From NCBI RefSeq assembly GCF_000425345.1, contig NZ_AUDG01000049.1, positions 1-32,073 on the forward strand: DNA of 32,073 nt, written 5' to 3'. The notes under the pieces were generated by a model that had not been told where the DNA came from, ran no database searches, and was given only the letters and a program-made list of their open reading frames with translations. Each line of letters starts with the position of its first letter. Positions within the stretch are counted from its first letter, which is position 1. Origin of the DNA: Rheinheimera baltica DSM 14885 (GTDB taxonomy: Bacteria > Pseudomonadota > Gammaproteobacteria > Enterobacterales > Alteromonadaceae). Shown here in pieces: positions 29,561 to 32,073 of the stretch. Made by a program: the position numbers and the translations under genes.

Positions 29561-31690
29561 ATGACAAGTGTTAAACACCTTCTGATTTGTAGTAGCGTAT
29601 TTCTTGCGCTTAGTGGTTGTGGCAGTTCTGATGATACGCCCCCAGTTGAATCGCCATCTTACGCGTTAAGTGGTACAGTAAGTGGGTTAAATGGCACCGT
29701 TATAGTCGGTGTTAATGATACCCGTATTTCAATAAGCCAAAACGGCAGCATAAGCTTAGGTAACAATTTTAAAAGTGGTAATCAAGTTAGCTTATCCATT
29801 AAGCAACAGCCAACCAATCAAAATTGTGCTATTACCAGTGCTACTACTTTATCCTTTTCTAATACCAACATTGAAAACGTAACCGTTGCATGTGAAAACT
29901 TGCCTACTTTTAATATTAGTGGCACAGCAACAGGTTTATTAAGGCCGGTCACGTTACAATATCAGGTTAATGGTTCAGCTGAAGCGAGCCTAAACATTGA
30001 TGAGCAAGGTGCATTTGTATTAACCGAAAGTTTTGCTGCCGGCACCGCAATCACCTTTAGTGTCGCTGACAGCATTGGCCACAGCTGCAGTGTTACACCC
30101 ACCGAGGTCACAGTTGATACTGCTATTAGCAACCTGGTGCTTAACTGCTCAACCTTCGGAGCCCTGTCAGGCCGGGTGACATCTTACGGTACAGGGTTAC
30201 CTATTAGTAATGCGGATGTATCGGCTTTTGTTATAAGCGCAAACAACATTTCTAGTTTATTACAGCAAACAACCACGGACCAAACCGGGCGGTTTACTAT
30301 TGGTGCAGTTGGTTATCAGCAACGTATTGTTGTTCAGGCCGCAAGTACAGGCTTTGCCAGTCGTTCAGATGTTGCCAGAACCAGTGAGAATAATGCAGAA
30401 ACTACAATGAGCATAGCGTTGTTAGCAGCAGATGTTGTCACAACTTTTGATGCCTCAGCTGCGGCTGTTATCTCTGACACAAACAGCGCCATGCAGGTTT
30501 CGCTACCTGCTTCAGCCTTTGTCACCAGCGAAGGCCTGCCAGCAACTGGCAGTATCACTGCTGCACTAACAAATGTCGACGCCTCTTCGGATCCGGCTAT
30601 TATGCCAGGCTACTATCTTGCGACTAATCCTCAAACAGGTAACGTGCAAGCTATAGAGTCTTTTGGTGCAATCAATGCCCAATTTACTGATGCAAGCGGA
30701 AAAGCCCTTCAATTAGCACAAGGTGTTGATGCCACTATCCGTATTCCAGTAGCAGAGCGCGCTGACACACCCCCTGCAACCATTCCCCTGATGCATTTTA
30801 ATCAGCAAACGGGCATTTGGGATGTAGAAGGTGAAGCGACCTTACAAATTGATGAGATGAGCCGGCCTTACTACTTAGGTAGCGTTAGCCATTTCTCTAC
30901 TTGGAATGCCGATGTATTGTTTGAATCAGTGCGTATTATTGGTTGTGTTTTTGAAAGCGATTCATCCGAACGCCTGGCCAATGTTAGAATTGTTGCTGAT
31001 GGTACAGATTACATCGGGCGTTCAGTTACTTATTCCAACAGTGAAGGTGAGTTTGATATTGCTGTGCGGCCTAACAGCCAGGTGCTGTTATCTGTTCGTG
31101 ATGCTGATGGTCAGAGCAACACACGTATTATTGATGTTGGTACAACAGATTATGACTTGGAGAATTGCTTAGCTGTAAGTACCGGCGCTATGACAGTAAC
31201 ACTTACCTGGGGTGAAAACCCTAACGACTTAGACACGCATTTCTTAGGCCCACGAACAGCCAATAGTGTTGATGACCGTTTTAGAATTTACTTTAGCAAA
31301 AAACAAGAAATGGTTAACGATATCACTATGTATCTTGACCGTGACGATGTCAGTAGCTTTGGTCCAGAAGTTTTAACGGTACCGCAGTTTCCAGTAGCTG
31401 GGCGCTATCGTTATGCTGTTCATCATTATGCCGGCAGTGGCACAGTGTTTCAGTCGCCAACTCGAGTAGAAGCACGTGTTCAGGGAGAGACCTTTATTTT
31501 TAGTCCTACAATGGATGAAGATACCAATAGTGAACTTGATAGCTGGGTGGTTTTCGACGTTGTCGTTACTTCAGAACGCGTTATAAATGTAGTTCCGGTT
31601 AATACCTATATGCGCAGAGGTAGTGAAGATATTGCTGATGTTGCTAACGGTACAACCTCGTTTAGTAAAGAGCTTAAGTCGATACAGTAA
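29561..31690 (+). CDS. Large multidomain lipoprotein, Ig-like repeats and DUF2135-like end
   Basis: The signal peptide ends in the lipobox LSGC (Cys20), so the 709-residue product is a lipoprotein. Two tandem beta-sandwich repeats (about 34-111 and 116-196) share the pattern SGT-x-x-GL ... sGx(n)F/L ... C ... V-x-x-C, each with a cysteine pair. A carboxypeptidase-regulatory-like fold follows (about 200-285), then a region of unknown type (285-455), a second such fold (about 458-535) and a C-terminal part beginning VTLTWGENPNDLDTHF, which resembles DUF2135 (YfaP-like). The start at 29561 is chosen for its GGAG and lipoprotein signal; the frame is open to 29531. Lipid anchoring is predicted; a surface or adhesive role is a guess. 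Confidence 0.82.
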   Translation: MTSVKHLLICSSVFLALSGCGSSDDTPPVESPSYALSGTVSGLNGTVIVGVNDTRISISQNGSISLGNNFKSGNQVSLSIKQQPTNQNCAITSATTLSFSNTNIENVTVACENLPTFNISGTATGLLRPVTLQYQVNGSAEASLNIDEQGAFVLTESFAAGTAITFSVADSIGHSCSVTPTEVTVDTAISNLVLNCSTFGALSGRVTSYGTGLPISNADVSAFVISANNISSLLQQTTTDQTGRFTIGAVGYQQRIVVQAASTGFASRSDVARTSENNAETTMSIALLAADVVTTFDASAAAVISDTNSAMQVSLPASAFVTSEGLPATGSITAALTNVDASSDPAIMPGYYLATNPQTGNVQAIESFGAINAQFTDASGKALQLAQGVDATIRIPVAERADTPPATIPLMHFNQQTGIWDVEGEATLQIDEMSRPYYLGSVSHFSTWNADVLFESVRIIGCVFESDSSERLANVRIVADGTDYIGRSVTYSNSEGEFDIAVRPNSQVLLSVRDADGQSNTRIIDVGTTDYDLENCLAVSTGAMTVTLTWGENPNDLDTHFLGPRTANSVDDRFRIYFSKKQEMVNDITMYLDRDDVSSFGPEVLTVPQFPVAGRYRYAVHHYAGSGTVFQSPTRVEARVQGETFIFSPTMDEDTNSELDSWVVFDVVVTSERVINVVPVNTYMRRGSEDIADVANGTTSFSKELKSIQ

Positions 31691-31740
31691 TCCTGTATAA
31701 CGTTCGCTTAATTTTCAACGAAAAAGCCAGCATTAAGCTT

Positions 31741-31773
31741 AATGCCGTTCACTTAAGGTGAGCGGCATTTTTA
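31741..31773 (+). terminator. Intrinsic terminator after the lipoprotein gene
   Basis: AATGCCGTTCAC (31741-31752) pairs with GTGAGCGGCATT (31758-31769) through a 12-base stem with one G-T wobble and loop TTAAG, followed by T-rich sequence. It lies 50 bases after the stop codon. It also covers the last codon of the transposase on the other strand, so it may belong to the insertion sequence. Confidence 0.6.
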
Positions 31774-32073
31774 CTTTTAGCCACCGGGTAGCGATTTTTC
31801 GATACCTTTAGCGTCCTTGGATAACTGCGTTCTCGCTTTCCTTCAAGCTTGAATTGACTGGCATTTTTTTCTATTTCCAAGATGAATCCGGGCACATTAC
31901 CCGGCGCATAAATTGGCATCAGAGTGAGCTTGTGGATGATGTGCGATGAGGCATCTCTAAAGCTCAGTTGGTTTGGGAATACACTTTTAAGGGACTTGGC
32001 CATCAATACCATTTTGTATCGAATTAAATTGTAAGCGAGCAACACCCCCCATAGCTCCTGCCGGATAAGCTCT
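31749..32073 (-). CDS. IS4-family transposase, C-terminal part (cut by window edge)
   Basis: The minus-strand frame is open from the window edge to the stop at 31749. It reads ELIRQELWGVLLAYNLIRY and MAKSL, the segment after the catalytic glutamate of IS4-type DDE transposases, which normally lies in a Y(2)R(3)E(6)K signature close by. The end RYPVAKSKNAAHLK is also typical of this family. About 108 residues are visible; the N-terminal part and catalytic aspartates lie outside, so intactness cannot be judged. Confidence 0.82.
   Translation of the reverse strand, partial: ELIRQELWGVLLAYNLIRYKMVLMAKSLKSVFPNQLSFRDASSHIIHKLTLMPIYAPGNVPGFILEIEKNASQFKLEGKRERSYPRTLKVSKNRYPVAKSKNAAHLK

Larger units (their letters stand above)
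31731..32073 (-). mobile_element. IS4-family insertion sequence, one end only
   Basis: The element runs off the right edge. Its left boundary is probably within 31731-31757, just outside the transposase stop, where the palindrome CATTAAGCTTAATG (31731-31744) and the sequence CTTAAGTGAACGGCATTAAG (minus strand) lie. The exact inverted repeat and target duplication cannot be fixed without the other end. Confidence 0.55.

Overview
The window looks like chromosome of a gammaproteobacterium of the Alteromonadales type, closest in style to Rheinheimera, Alishewanella or Arsukibacterium. This is inferred from protein similarity recalled from memory and from gene order; no search was run. The order def-fmt-rsmB-trkA, set divergently from a LysM gene, dprA, smg and a topoisomerase zinc-finger gene, with tsaC, hemF, aroE and yrdB nearby and an rRNA promoter at the edge, is a known conserved neighbourhood in this group.

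Left edge (1-358): two tandem rRNA-type promoters, and the -35 of a possible third, point leftward, so a ribosomal RNA operon probably starts just outside the window. Core block (362-15997): gamma-carbonic anhydrase (yrdA), yrdB, aroE, a group II truncated haemoglobin, hemF, tsaC, purEK, yrdD, smg, dprA, a LysM protein, def, fmt, rsmB, trkA, trkH and pepQ. These are housekeeping functions: shikimate, haem and purine synthesis, tRNA t6A modification, N-terminal formylation and deformylation, 16S rRNA methylation and potassium uptake. Then come slt (lytic transglycosylase) and, divergently, fadBA (aerobic beta-oxidation) with a PsrA-like palindrome upstream.

Accessory block (about 21.5-26.5 kb): a structured GC-rich intergenic stretch before tusA, a frameshifted Excalibur-domain gene, a ParD-type antitoxin with an operator-like palindrome and only the first codons of its ParE-type toxin, a three-gene operon (membrane-anchored protein of unknown function, LytS-type histidine kinase, LytTR response regulator), and a minus-strand pair made of a 63-residue protein and an apparently frameshifted protein of unknown function.

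Signalling block (26.8-29.4 kb): three consecutive plus-strand genes encode a free-standing GAF domain, a tandem receiver protein whose first receiver has lost its phosphorylation site, and a membrane GGDEF diguanylate cyclase with an intact inhibitory site. A large multidomain lipoprotein follows. The window ends inside an IS4-family transposase.

The best candidates for undescribed biology are the secreted-domain/LytS/LytTR operon, the GAF/pseudo-receiver/cyclase cluster and the 63-residue protein with its neighbour. No CRISPR array, tRNA or rRNA gene body was seen.
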